In this document: piece after piece, positions 1 through 7,198 of the stretch
Layout of the letters: each line of letters starts with the position of its first letter
Position numbering within the stretch: the stretch's first letter is position 1
DNA from: Allomuricauda sp. TMED12
GTDB taxonomy: Bacteria; Bacteroidota; Bacteroidia; Flavobacteriales; Flavobacteriaceae
Length of the DNA stretch: 37,384 nt
Assembly: GCA_002167435.2 (NCBI GenBank)
Contig: NHBR02000116.1
Location: 1-37,384, forward strand
Reading direction: 5' to 3'
Notes under the pieces: model-generated
What the model saw: only the letters and a program-made list of their open reading frames with translations
Told to the model about the DNA's origin: nothing
Database searches by the model: none
Made by a program: the position numbers and the translations under genes

Positions 1-70
1 ACCTTTCACTCTTCACCTTTCACTCTTCACCTTTCACTCTTCACCTTTCACTCTTCACCTTTCACTCTTC
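1..70. repeat. Tandem repeat, 14-bp unit, five copies
   Basis: Five exact copies of the 14-bp unit ACCTTTCACTCTTC run from the window edge and probably continue to the left. The unit is two related heptads, ACCTTTC and ACTCTTC, so the basic period is 7 bp. No ORF crosses it. It is not a CRISPR, because there are no spacers. Confidence 0.95.
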
Positions 71-191
71 ACCCTTTATCCCCACCAACCACAATTCATC
101 CCACTAAAAATACAATTCGGGCAATCACTTTTCTTTATGCACTTAAGTATGTGGATATTTGACCTGTAATCAATAGTAAAAACGAACAATC

Positions 192-470
192 ATGGAAAAT
201 TCAAACGAACATCGTTATGCCAGAGCAAAAGAAAGAATAAAGCATATCAAATCTTTTTACTCTAATCTATTCGCATATTGCTTGGTAATCCCATTCTTGG
301 TTTACCTTAATTTTAGAACAACCGAGTTCCCGTGGTCCATATTTCCAGCTATTGGCTGGGGTCTTGGATTGGTGGGTCATTGGATGACGGCCTACGGACA
401 AAACCCATTTTTCGGAAAAGAGTGGGAAGAACGTAAGATTCAGGAATTTATGAACGACAAAGAATTTTAA
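192..470 (+). CDS. 2TM domain protein (copy 1 of 4)
   Basis: Small membrane protein of 92 aa. A charged N-terminal helix (RAKERIKHIKSFY) is followed by two hydrophobic segments at about residues 24-41 and 49-67 and a conserved-looking tail, NPFFGKEWEERKIQEFM. This is the layout of the 2TM family, known in Bacteroidota either as free-standing proteins or attached to LytTR-type sensor kinases. The biochemical role is unknown; a membrane partner for signalling is an inference. It is the first of four similar genes leading into a LytTR regulator, with only 2 nt to the next ORF, so one transcript is likely. The upstream 70-191 region has only a weak -7-like match (GATATTTG, near 148-155). Confidence 0.85.
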   Translation: MENSNEHRYARAKERIKHIKSFYSNLFAYCLVIPFLVYLNFRTTEFPWSIFPAIGWGLGLVGHWMTAYGQNPFFGKEWEERKIQEFMNDKEF

Positions 471-472
471 GA

Positions 473-817
473 ATGAGTATTTTTAGCTATAACATCGCAT
501 CAAATAACAATACAATGGAAACTTCAGATAAAGAAAATAAATATATACGGGCCAGGGAACGTGTAGAAGAACTCAAAAAGTTTTATGGTAACCTTACCTC
601 CTATGTCCTGGTAATCTCAGGATTGGCACTAATCAATTATTTTACGAACCACTTCGCCTATGCTTGGTTTTTGTGGGCCGCTTTTGGTTGGGGTATCGGT
701 ATTGTTTTTCATGCCATTAAAACCTTTGACCTGAACCCATTTTTCGGTAAACAATGGGAAAAGCGCAAGTTGGAAGAGTTTATGCGGGACGATGAACAAA
801 AAAATAAATGGAAGTAA
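473..817 (+). CDS. 2TM domain protein (copy 2 of 4)
   Basis: Membrane protein of 114 aa if translated from 473. An internal ATG at 515 gives 100 aa and aligns better with the starts of the neighbouring copies (METSDKENKYIRARERV against MENSNEHRYARAKERI), so 515 may be the true start. It has the same family layout: basic amphipathic start, two membrane segments, and the tail motif NPFFGKQWEKRKLEEFM. It sits between copies 1 and 3. Function is not known beyond family membership. Sequence divergence between copies suggests an old tandem duplication rather than a recent one. Confidence 0.85.
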   Translation: MSIFSYNIASNNNTMETSDKENKYIRARERVEELKKFYGNLTSYVLVISGLALINYFTNHFAYAWFLWAAFGWGIGIVFHAIKTFDLNPFFGKQWEKRKLEEFMRDDEQKNKWK

Positions 818-819
818 TC

Positions 820-1125
820 ATGGAAAATTTTAATAAAGAAAAATATAACAGAGCCAAAAAGAGAGTGGACGAACTCAAGGGGTTCTATATCCATTCGGCC
901 ATTTATGTAGTGATAAACACCTTTATTTTGATTAATATCTACCTTAGGTTAGAGAGTTTTTGGCAATGGGAGCATTTTATCACTTTAATGGCCTGGGGCA
1001 TAGGCTTATTATTTCATGCATCCAAAACCTTTGGATTCAACCCACTTTTGGGGAAAGACTGGGAAGAGCGCCAGATCCAAAAGTATATGGAAGAGGACAA
1101 AGAGGAAATGAACAAGTACAAATAG
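820..1125 (+). CDS. 2TM domain protein (copy 3 of 4)
   Basis: About 101 aa from the ATG at 820. An ATG at 808 is also in frame but would overlap the upstream gene by 10 nt, whereas 820 leaves a 2-nt gap and gives MENFNKEKYNRAKKRV, matching copy 1. Two hydrophobic segments follow, then NPLLGKDWEERQIQKYMEED. The tail is the most conserved part across the four copies, so it is a likely interaction surface (inference). The tight spacing to 1127 indicates co-translation with the next copy. Confidence 0.85.
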   Translation: MENFNKEKYNRAKKRVDELKGFYIHSAIYVVINTFILINIYLRLESFWQWEHFITLMAWGIGLLFHASKTFGFNPLLGKDWEERQIQKYMEEDKEEMNKYK

Positions 1126-1126
1126 G

Positions 1127-1456
1127 ATGATGAACGATAAAAATATTGCCAGGGAAACCGCTAAAAAGCGAATTCAAGAACTCAAGGGGTACTACCGCCA
1201 TATCACCATTTTTGTGATTGTAAACGGCATCCTGTACCTTTTAAAGACAGGTGTATTAACTTCCCTGTTACCCGAAGCATTCCCAAAAGAATCTTATTAC
1301 TACGATTGGATAAACGCTAATGTTATCATTTGGGCCCTTATTTTAGTAGTACACACACTGATCTTATTTCGGGATAAATTTACTTTCGTTAAAAAGTGGG
1401 AGCAACGCCAAATCCAAAAATACATGGATGAGGATGGAAGCGAAACGCATAAATAA
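1127..1456 (+). CDS. 2TM domain protein (copy 4 of 4)
   Basis: Most divergent copy, 109 aa. The N-terminus keeps RETAKKRIQELKGYYRH, but the loop between the two membrane segments is longer (PEAFPKESYYYDWINA), and the tail reads FVKKWEQRQIQKYMDED, lacking the NPFFG element of the others. Two start codons, 1127 and 1130, are adjacent. It ends 38 nt before the LytTR response regulator gene and is probably in its operon. The altered loop may mean a different partner or topology, which is not testable from sequence alone. Confidence 0.8.
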   Translation: MMNDKNIARETAKKRIQELKGYYRHITIFVIVNGILYLLKTGVLTSLLPEAFPKESYYYDWINANVIIWALILVVHTLILFRDKFTFVKKWEQRQIQKYMDEDGSETHK

Positions 1457-1494
1457 GCATAAATACCAAAACCAAAACACCAAGCCATAATTAC

Positions 1495-2250
1495 ATGAAT
1501 GTACTGATCATTGAAGATGAAAAACCAGCAGCAAGACGGTTGTCCAGACTGCTCTCAAAATTAGAAATTGAGGTCCATACCATGTTACATTCCGTGGAAG
1601 ATTCCATTGTTTGGTTTCAAAATAATTCGCAACCTGATTTAATCTTTTTGGACATCCAATTATCCGATGGGCTTTCCTTTGAAATTTTTGATGTAGTCGA
1701 AGTCAAAAGTGCCATCATTTTCACCACCGCTTATGATGAATATGCACTCCAAGCTTTCAAGCTGAATAGCATTGATTATTTGCTTAAACCAATAGACGAA
1801 GAAGAGCTTGAAAGTGCAGTAAAAAAGTACCGAAATTTTAAGCCGGAAAATCAAAAAATACCAATCGATTTTAATGACATAAAAAACCTTTTGGTAAACC
1901 CCTTGGAACGTGAATACAAAAAACGATTTACAGCTAAGGTCGGGCAACATTTGAAAATTATAAATGCCGATGAGGTTGAATGTTTTTATAGTGAGAACAA
2001 AGGTACCTATGCCGCAACTTCAGATGGTAGAAATTATTTATTGGACACTACCTTGGAACAGTTGGAGGAGGAGTTGGAGCCACAAACTTTTTTTAGGATA
2101 AGCCGAAAGTTCTATGTGAACATAAATCACATAAAGGACATCATTTCATATACAAATTCAAGGCTTCAAATCAAGTTAAATCACTTTGATGAGCACGAAG
2201 TAATAGTAAGTCGAGAACGTGTTAGAGACTTTAAGTTATGGTTGGAATAA
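1495..2250 (+). CDS. LytTR-family response regulator
   Basis: Two-component response regulator of 251 aa. The receiver domain spans about residues 1-115, with acidic pocket residues E7-D8, phospho-acceptor D53 (FLDIQLSDG), T77/T78 and K98 (LLKPID). A LytTR DNA-binding domain follows at about 147-251, containing FYSENKGTYAATSDGR and FFRISRKFYVNINHI. Family members are phosphorylated by LytS-type histidine kinases and bind direct repeats near promoters. No kinase is present in this window; it may lie left of position 1 or elsewhere. The gene follows four 2TM genes, and 2TM domains are known companions of this regulator class, so a joint envelope-signalling role is a reasonable inference. Confidence 0.95.
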   Translation: MNVLIIEDEKPAARRLSRLLSKLEIEVHTMLHSVEDSIVWFQNNSQPDLIFLDIQLSDGLSFEIFDVVEVKSAIIFTTAYDEYALQAFKLNSIDYLLKPIDEEELESAVKKYRNFKPENQKIPIDFNDIKNLLVNPLEREYKKRFTAKVGQHLKIINADEVECFYSENKGTYAATSDGRNYLLDTTLEQLEEELEPQTFFRISRKFYVNINHIKDIISYTNSRLQIKLNHFDEHEVIVSRERVRDFKLWLE

Positions 2251-2291
2251 ATTAGTTTAAAATACTGATTACCAATTTTTAAAATTAAATA

Positions 2292-2328
2292 AAAACCTAT
2301 TATAAATATTTCTTATAGTAGGTTTTTT
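2292..2328. terminator. Bidirectional terminator between convergent genes
   Basis: A 14-bp stem (AAAACCTATTATAA at 2292-2305 against 2313-2326, one mismatch) with a 7-nt loop carries A-rich and T-rich flanks. It lies between the LytTR gene (+) and the LETM1-like gene (-) and can serve both. Confidence 0.85.
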
Positions 2329-2337
2329 AGTCTTAAA

Positions 2338-3531
2338 TCACTGATTTTCTTCAACTCGATTGTCATCGAATGCGGAGGGGAGCAATTTAGGGATTAATTT
2401 AATGAAAATTGGAAGAAGAATGGCTCCCCCGGGCAACATAAAAATGGCCAAGGAAGGAATACTCTTAAAAATATCGAGCAACTGATTTTGTACTTTTTTC
2501 TTTTCATCTGTACTCAAATCCTTGACGGTCGATTTAGATAAAAGGGCTACTAACTCTCTACTTTCGGTAAGCTCTTTTTTTAACCTTTTACTATTTCTTA
2601 GAATAAGTTTGCTCACATTTTTGGACATTCCATCGTAGAATTGAACGGCCAAATTTTTGTTGCTCAAATAGGCAATTTTGTCCTTGTTTTCTTCAAAGAA
2701 ATTCTTAACGAAATCCAGTTCAAATTCCACCTCTTTTTTAGGCTTTCCGAGGTCTTTTCCCAATCCAAAAATATAGTCCGTTTCGGTGTAGTCCAAAGTC
2801 TTATCTTCCCATATGGTCAAGCAGGCCATATCCAAAAAATAATCTTTCTCGTTTTTGGTGAAATTTTGGGTCAACAAATCCGAATAATTACCCTCATATT
2901 TTGCTTCGTCCAGATTAATATAAGTCAAAGATGATCCCAATAATTGAATCAATTTAGCATCTAATTCATGGGTCTCTTTGGAGTTGAGCGCATGGTACAC
3001 AATGTTGATGGTAACGTACTCCAAAAGTTGGGCATGCTGCATCATATTTTTATACCCTCGGAGATAAATCATGAAGATTAGAATGTCAACATAAAGTAGG
3101 GAATTTGTCAAACTATTTCCTAGCGCCCTACTAAAGGTATTATCACTCAAATAAATTCTTGAGTCGATTAATTTTTCCAATTGAGACTCTGTTTTGGATG
3201 CAGTCAATATTTTGTTCAAAAAGGACACTCGACTAACATCCAAAGATTGGTAATACTCAAAAACCTTGTTAACGAACGCGTTAAAATCAGTCTTGCCAAC
3301 TTCAAAGGTATAGGTAAAGTATAGAGCGGTCAGTAAATTGATTTTAGCTATTTCATCTTCGCTCAAGGTGTGTTCCACCTTTATAAAGGACGGTATGTTT
3401 AGGTGTACACCATATATGAACCCACTTTTTTTGAGTTCCCTGTATAAGCTATCAAAGTCTTCAAACGGTAAAGACTCCTGATCTACAAGGTGACCAAACT
3501 TGTTGATCCATCCAGAGGAAGAAGGGTTCAT
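2338..3531 (-). CDS. LETM1-like (LETM1-related biofilm-associated) protein
   Basis: Protein of 397 aa with no signal peptide. Most of the chain is helical and unlike anything I recognise. The C-terminal ~60 residues (about 335-390: TDEKKKVQNQLLDIF, then PGGAILLPIFIKLIPKLLPSAF) closely resemble the LETM1 core found in mitochondrial cation/proton carriers, with a hydrophobic segment rich in Pro and Gly. Flavobacterial proteins of this type have been named LETM1-related biofilm-associated. Whether it moves ions is unknown. It is a single gene, convergent with the LytTR gene through a shared terminator and divergent from the DUF4331 operon. Confidence is good for the C-terminal domain and low for function. 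Confidence 0.75.
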   Translation of the reverse strand: MNPSSSGWINKFGHLVDQESLPFEDFDSLYRELKKSGFIYGVHLNIPSFIKVEHTLSEDEIAKINLLTALYFTYTFEVGKTDFNAFVNKVFEYYQSLDVSRVSFLNKILTASKTESQLEKLIDSRIYLSDNTFSRALGNSLTNSLLYVDILIFMIYLRGYKNMMQHAQLLEYVTINIVYHALNSKETHELDAKLIQLLGSSLTYINLDEAKYEGNYSDLLTQNFTKNEKDYFLDMACLTIWEDKTLDYTETDYIFGLGKDLGKPKKEVEFELDFVKNFFEENKDKIAYLSNKNLAVQFYDGMSKNVSKLILRNSKRLKKELTESRELVALLSKSTVKDLSTDEKKKVQNQLLDIFKSIPSLAIFMLPGGAILLPIFIKLIPKLLPSAFDDNRVEENQ

Positions 3532-3696
3532 TTAAATGTATTAACGCTCCAAAGTAAAACAATTTCTTCGACTTTGTTTTGCCAAGTTGAATCACTGCAA
3601 CAAATTTATGTTAAGATAATTTTAACATTTAAAGACCAAACCCTCCCCTAAAAGGTTCCGTAGGTAGGGGTGAACGAAACTTTAAAAACAAGTAAC

Positions 3697-4389
3697 ATGA
3701 GAAAAACAACGAAATATTTATTAGGCTTAGTGGCCTTGGTAATTGCAGCTACCGTTTTGGTATCGGCAGACCACATTGATGCGCCTTCTTCGGCTGGAAC
3801 CACTGCGGACATTGCCGATTTTTATGCTTTTGAACCCAGTGAGGGTTCGGACAACACTGTTTTTGTGGTAGACCTGCAATCCAACGTATTGCCAGAACTG
3901 GCTTATGGAGCCTTTGACGAGGATGTACTTACCGAAATCAATATTGATTTGGATGGTGATTTGGTAGAAGATCAGGTGATTCAAGCTATCGCGAGAGATG
4001 GTAGAATGTACTTTTTTGGACCCATCGCTCCCTCGCAAACAGGGTTGAGCAGTGAAGTTAATACCGATGCTGCTTTGGGCAATGTGGAAATCTCTGGTGC
4101 TACGGCTGTGGTGGAAACCACTTCGGATGGCGTATCCTTATTTGCGGGACCAAGACAAGATCCATTCTTTTTTGACTTTTTCCAGTTCAACGCGGTGATT
4201 TCTCCGGAAACGGATTCTGCTCCAGGTGGATTTTTGCCTCCGGAAGAAGCTGCGGACACTTTTGATGGTGCCAATACACTATCCATAGTGGTGGAAATTC
4301 CAAACAGTATGTTGGGTACTCCAACAGCTACAAACGCCCTTGGACTATCAGTTTATAAAACTTGGGTAACTACAAACAGAAAACAATAA
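3697..4389 (+). CDS. DUF4331 protein, N-terminal half, secreted
   Basis: Predicted exported protein of 230 aa from the ATG at 3697. A GTG at 3670 would add nine residues ahead of the signal peptide and is less likely. The signal peptide (MRKTTKYLLGLVALVIAATVLVSA) is followed directly by DHIDAPSSAGTTADIADFYAFEP, the hallmark start of DUF4331 proteins (HREAP...D.YAF type). Full-length family members are roughly twice this size, and this ORF matches only their first part; the next gene resembles the second part. Function of the family is unknown. Twenty nt separate it from the next gene, so they form an operon. The N-terminus lacks a lipobox cysteine, so a periplasmic or secreted location is expected. 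Confidence 0.8.
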   Translation: MRKTTKYLLGLVALVIAATVLVSADHIDAPSSAGTTADIADFYAFEPSEGSDNTVFVVDLQSNVLPELAYGAFDEDVLTEINIDLDGDLVEDQVIQAIARDGRMYFFGPIAPSQTGLSSEVNTDAALGNVEISGATAVVETTSDGVSLFAGPRQDPFFFDFFQFNAVISPETDSAPGGFLPPEEAADTFDGANTLSIVVEIPNSMLGTPTATNALGLSVYKTWVTTNRKQ

Positions 4390-4409
4390 GAAACTTTTAA
4401 ATCGATATT

Positions 4410-5138
4410 ATGAAACTTAGACAATCAATATATATAACGGCCCTTGTGCTGAGCTTTGGCCTAGCAGTTGGCTGTAGCAGTGATGACAACGGAACCTACA
4501 TGGATGACGAGATGATGATGGATGATGATATGATGGACGATGACATGATGGGCGTTGATTTTACCGGAACATTTGCACAGGTAGACCATTTGGGTCGCCC
4601 AGGTATAAACACCACATTGAGTTACGATATGGAAGGTGAGGCAAGCGTTAAAGATGCGCACAACACTACCATTCCTTCGGAAATGAGTGCAGCTTTCCAA
4701 ATGGGATTCCAAGCAAGATTAGAGCAATACCACGATGTGTATGCCCTTAAATTAGGATTGGATCCTGCAGATGTGAATTACGAAAACAACATCTTGGGAT
4801 TGGATGCCGCAACCTTGACCACGGTATTGGCAGCAGATGTTTTAGAAGTGGCCCCAGATTTACCAACAACATATTTCAATCCAGGTACAGACCTTGATAA
4901 TGATGGCAATATTTTGGTTCCAGATGGAGATGAAGTGGCTCTTACCGGAAGGCATCCCAACGATGATATTATTGATGTATCTCTGATTTTGTTCTTTGGA
5001 GGTATGGAAGGAGACCGATTTAGTGGTCAAGACCTTGATGATGATGGTATGGCCGATTTACCAAGACTAACATCCGATGGTGTTGGACTTACGGCTGATA
5101 TTTCAACTACGTTCCCATATTTGGGAGCACCTGAGTAA
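4410..5138 (+). CDS. DUF4331-like lipoprotein, C-terminal half
   Basis: Lipoprotein of 242 aa: signal ending LAVG-C22, then SSDD and a Met/Asp-only stretch (about residues 31-47). The folded part (about 50-242) begins FAQVDHLGRPGINTT and later carries LTGRHPNDDIIDVSLILFFGG. These correspond to the QVSRLGNPLVNE and GRR..DDVVDI motifs that I associate with the C-terminal half of full-length DUF4331 proteins. With the preceding gene this looks like one family member split into two separately exported chains. The two halves would meet in the periplasm or at the membrane (inference). The function is unknown. Confidence 0.7.
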   Translation: MKLRQSIYITALVLSFGLAVGCSSDDNGTYMDDEMMMDDDMMDDDMMGVDFTGTFAQVDHLGRPGINTTLSYDMEGEASVKDAHNTTIPSEMSAAFQMGFQARLEQYHDVYALKLGLDPADVNYENNILGLDAATLTTVLAADVLEVAPDLPTTYFNPGTDLDNDGNILVPDGDEVALTGRHPNDDIIDVSLILFFGGMEGDRFSGQDLDDDGMADLPRLTSDGVGLTADISTTFPYLGAPE

Positions 5139-5154
5139 TTGCTATGAAAAAGAT

Positions 5155-5181
5155 AGGGGGAAGGAAACTTTCCTACCCCCT
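5155..5181 (+). terminator. Strong hairpin inside the DUF4331-TPR operon
   Basis: A stem of about 12 bp (AGGGGGAAGGAA against TTCCTACCCCCT, one mismatch) with a tiny loop is followed by TTATTTAATT. It lies 17 nt after one stop and 25 nt before the next start. It could be an attenuating terminator or an mRNA-stabilising structure that sets unequal expression of the flanking genes. Confidence 0.6.
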
Positions 5182-5205
5182 TATTTAATTAAAAACAACA
5201 ACAAG

Positions 5206-6495
5206 ATGAAAACCACAATACAATATATCTTTCTGCCACTTGCCATATTTTTTTTGGTATCGTGTCAGGAGGAAGGAAATGATTTCAAGACAGATAAAAA
5301 GGATTATGATCAGTTTTTGGCATCAAAACCGGTAAAGGCAACATCCAAATATTTCAAACTTTGGGATAGCAAAATAAAATCCGATAGCATGCAATTGCTG
5401 AGTTTGGGCAATGTAGCTGCAGAATACAGTCGTTTTTTTAAAGAAACCGGAGATATCAAATATTTGAAAGATGCGGAACATTCCCTCAAAAAAGCGGTGG
5501 AAATTGCCGCTGTGAGTAAATCGGGATACTTAAGGGCCTTGTCCAGAAATTATATTTCCCAACACCGATTTAAAGAAGCTTTGGAACTGGCAGAAAAAGC
5601 GAGGACTTTTGGAAGCGGGGTTAAAGAAACCCAAAGTTTATTGTTTGACCTCCATATGGAATTAGGCAATTATGATTTGGCCAACAAGTACTTGGACAGT
5701 ATTCAGAATATGTCCGATTTTGGGTATTTGATTCGCGTTGCAAAATGGAATGACCATAAAGGTGATTTGGATACGGCCATTACGTTTATGGAGAAGGCTA
5801 CGGATAAGGCGGAGTCATCCAAAAATAGAGGGCTATTGCTTTGGTCCTATACCAATCTAGCAGATTTTTACGGGCATGCAGGCAGAATAGAGGATTCTTA
5901 CCATCTATATCTAAAGGCATTGCATATCGACCCACAAAATGCTTATGCTAAAAAGGGCATTGCTTGGATTGTTTATTCCCACGAGAGAAATGGCAAAGAA
6001 GCCCTCAGGATTTTAGATTCTATTATGGAAAAGAATAAATCTCCTGAATATCACCTTTTAAAAGCTGAAGTGGCGGCCTTTTTAAAAGATGATATGCTTA
6101 GGGTACAAGCTTTGGATGATTATTATAAGATCGTTGAAAACAACAAGGATTACGGAAACATGTACAATGCATACAACGTTGATTTTTATTTGAGTATGGA
6201 TGTGGAACGAAAAGCATTTGAGTTAGCGCAAGAAGAGGTTGGCAATCGGCCCACACCAGAGTCCTATAGTTGGTTGGCCTATAGTCTGCTCCATTTGGGC
6301 GAAAAACAGAAAGCCATGAAAGTTATAGAGCAACATGTAATGGGTGTCACTTATGAGCCAGCAATTCTTCAGCAAGCGGCAGAAATATACAAGGCCAATG
6401 GTGAAAAAGAAAAAGTAAGCGAGTTAAAGCAGGAGTTAATGGGGGCAGCATACGAGCTTGGTCCCGTAAAAGAGGCACAAATAGCCAGTCTTTAA
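5206..6495 (+). CDS. TPR-repeat lipoprotein
   Basis: Protein of 429 aa from the ATG at 5206. Starts further upstream would run into the preceding gene and lack a signal peptide. MKTTIQYIFLPLAIFFLVSC ends in a lipobox cysteine (C20), giving an inner- or outer-membrane-anchored lipoprotein. The remainder is a chain of tetratricopeptide-like helical pairs, for example around KYLKDAEHSLKKAVEIA, RFKEALELAEKARTFG and HLYLKALHIDPQNAYAKKGIAW. Such repeats bind partner proteins. It follows the two DUF4331-like genes with a hairpin in between, so it is probably their partner. The specific ligand is unknown. Confidence 0.8.
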   Translation: MKTTIQYIFLPLAIFFLVSCQEEGNDFKTDKKDYDQFLASKPVKATSKYFKLWDSKIKSDSMQLLSLGNVAAEYSRFFKETGDIKYLKDAEHSLKKAVEIAAVSKSGYLRALSRNYISQHRFKEALELAEKARTFGSGVKETQSLLFDLHMELGNYDLANKYLDSIQNMSDFGYLIRVAKWNDHKGDLDTAITFMEKATDKAESSKNRGLLLWSYTNLADFYGHAGRIEDSYHLYLKALHIDPQNAYAKKGIAWIVYSHERNGKEALRILDSIMEKNKSPEYHLLKAEVAAFLKDDMLRVQALDDYYKIVENNKDYGNMYNAYNVDFYLSMDVERKAFELAQEEVGNRPTPESYSWLAYSLLHLGEKQKAMKVIEQHVMGVTYEPAILQQAAEIYKANGEKEKVSELKQELMGAAYELGPVKEAQIASL

Positions 6496-6559
6496 TTTCT
6501 CCCTCAAAGAATCTAGGTAGGAGATCGCAGCGATATCAGCTTGGTTGTTGTTTTTAGGT

Positions 6560-6590
6560 ACGCCATGGTGTAAAACCATGGCGTTTTTTT
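6560..6590. terminator. Terminator shared by TPR gene and mscS-like gene
   Basis: A perfect stem (CGCCATGGT at 6561-6569 against 6575-6583) with a 5-nt loop is followed by seven T. It terminates the plus-strand operon. Its 3' edge touches the end of the minus-strand mscS-like gene. Confidence 0.9.
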
Positions 6591-7128
6591 ATTCGTTGGA
6601 AATTACCTCCTCGATATCTGGTTTTTCCTCTTTTAAAATTTCAATTCCTTTTTGAATGACCAAATTGGTAGGAATGGTAATCTGCTTGCCATCATCGGTT
6701 CGCATAAAAAGATAAAACCCGCTGATATCCTCTACCTTTCCTGTCCAGTCAAAATCTTTGTCCATAACCCGTATTCTATCACCCAAACGTAGTGGATGAT
6801 TGAAAAAAAGAATCACACTGGCCGTTAAATTGGACAAAATGGACCATTGTGCCACAAAACCAACACCCAATATGGCCAAAATGGAGGACATGAACACCGA
6901 GAAATCCTTCAAGTCAACACCCCATATCAAGGAAATTCCAATAAAGGCGATCAAATAAAACAACAAGTTGCTCAGGTAAAAAATTATTTTCCTGCTGTTC
7001 ATATCAATAGAACTTGTTTTCCCAAAGCGCCTTATACCTCGTTTACTTAATGAATTAAGGGCTATGATAACCGCCAAAAGAATAATGGTCAATAATATCT
7101 CGGATTTAAAGGACAAGGTGTCAAACAT
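6589..7128 (-). CDS. MscS-family mechanosensitive channel, short form
   Basis: Membrane protein of 179 aa. Hydrophobic helices lie at about 8-28, 48-68 and 75-110. The last is the pore-lining type rich in small residues (SSILAILGVGFVAQWSILSNLTASVILFF). It runs into the MscS beta-domain signature HPLRLGDRIRV...GKVEDISGFYLFMRTDDGKQITIPTNLV. Canonical MscS is about 286 aa; here the C-terminal alpha/beta vestibule is essentially missing, so this is a minimal channel. The family opens under membrane tension and releases solutes in osmotic downshock. It is divergent from a CorA-type gene 70 bp away. Confidence 0.88.
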   Translation of the reverse strand: MFDTLSFKSEILLTIILLAVIIALNSLSKRGIRRFGKTSSIDMNSRKIIFYLSNLLFYLIAFIGISLIWGVDLKDFSVFMSSILAILGVGFVAQWSILSNLTASVILFFNHPLRLGDRIRVMDKDFDWTGKVEDISGFYLFMRTDDGKQITIPTNLVIQKGIEILKEEKPDIEEVISNE

Positions 7129-7140
7129 GATGGTTCTTAG

Positions 7141-7148
7141 TAAATTTG
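7141..7148 (+). promoter_or_regulatory. -7 box, corA-like gene
   Basis: TAAATTTG is an exact match to the Bacteroidota -7 consensus TAnnTTTG, 50 nt before the corA-like start. No convincing -33 TTG is seen at the usual distance. Confidence 0.4.
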
Positions 7149-7198
7149 GTTTAACTTATCGTTCTAAACTACGAATAAACCTTTTCATATTTTAAGGC

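Noticed and set aside
1..70. CRISPR array
   Set aside because: The copies are directly adjacent 14-mers with no spacers and no cas genes nearby.
3640..3670. Riboswitch-like hairpin before the DUF4331 gene (CCCTCCCCTA against TAGGTAGGGG)
   Set aside because: The stem is broken by two mismatches in the middle and no known riboswitch motif is seen.
5077..5205. Upstream extension of the TPR lipoprotein
   Set aside because: It would overlap the preceding gene, contain the hairpin, and bury the lipoprotein signal. The ATG at 5206 is better.
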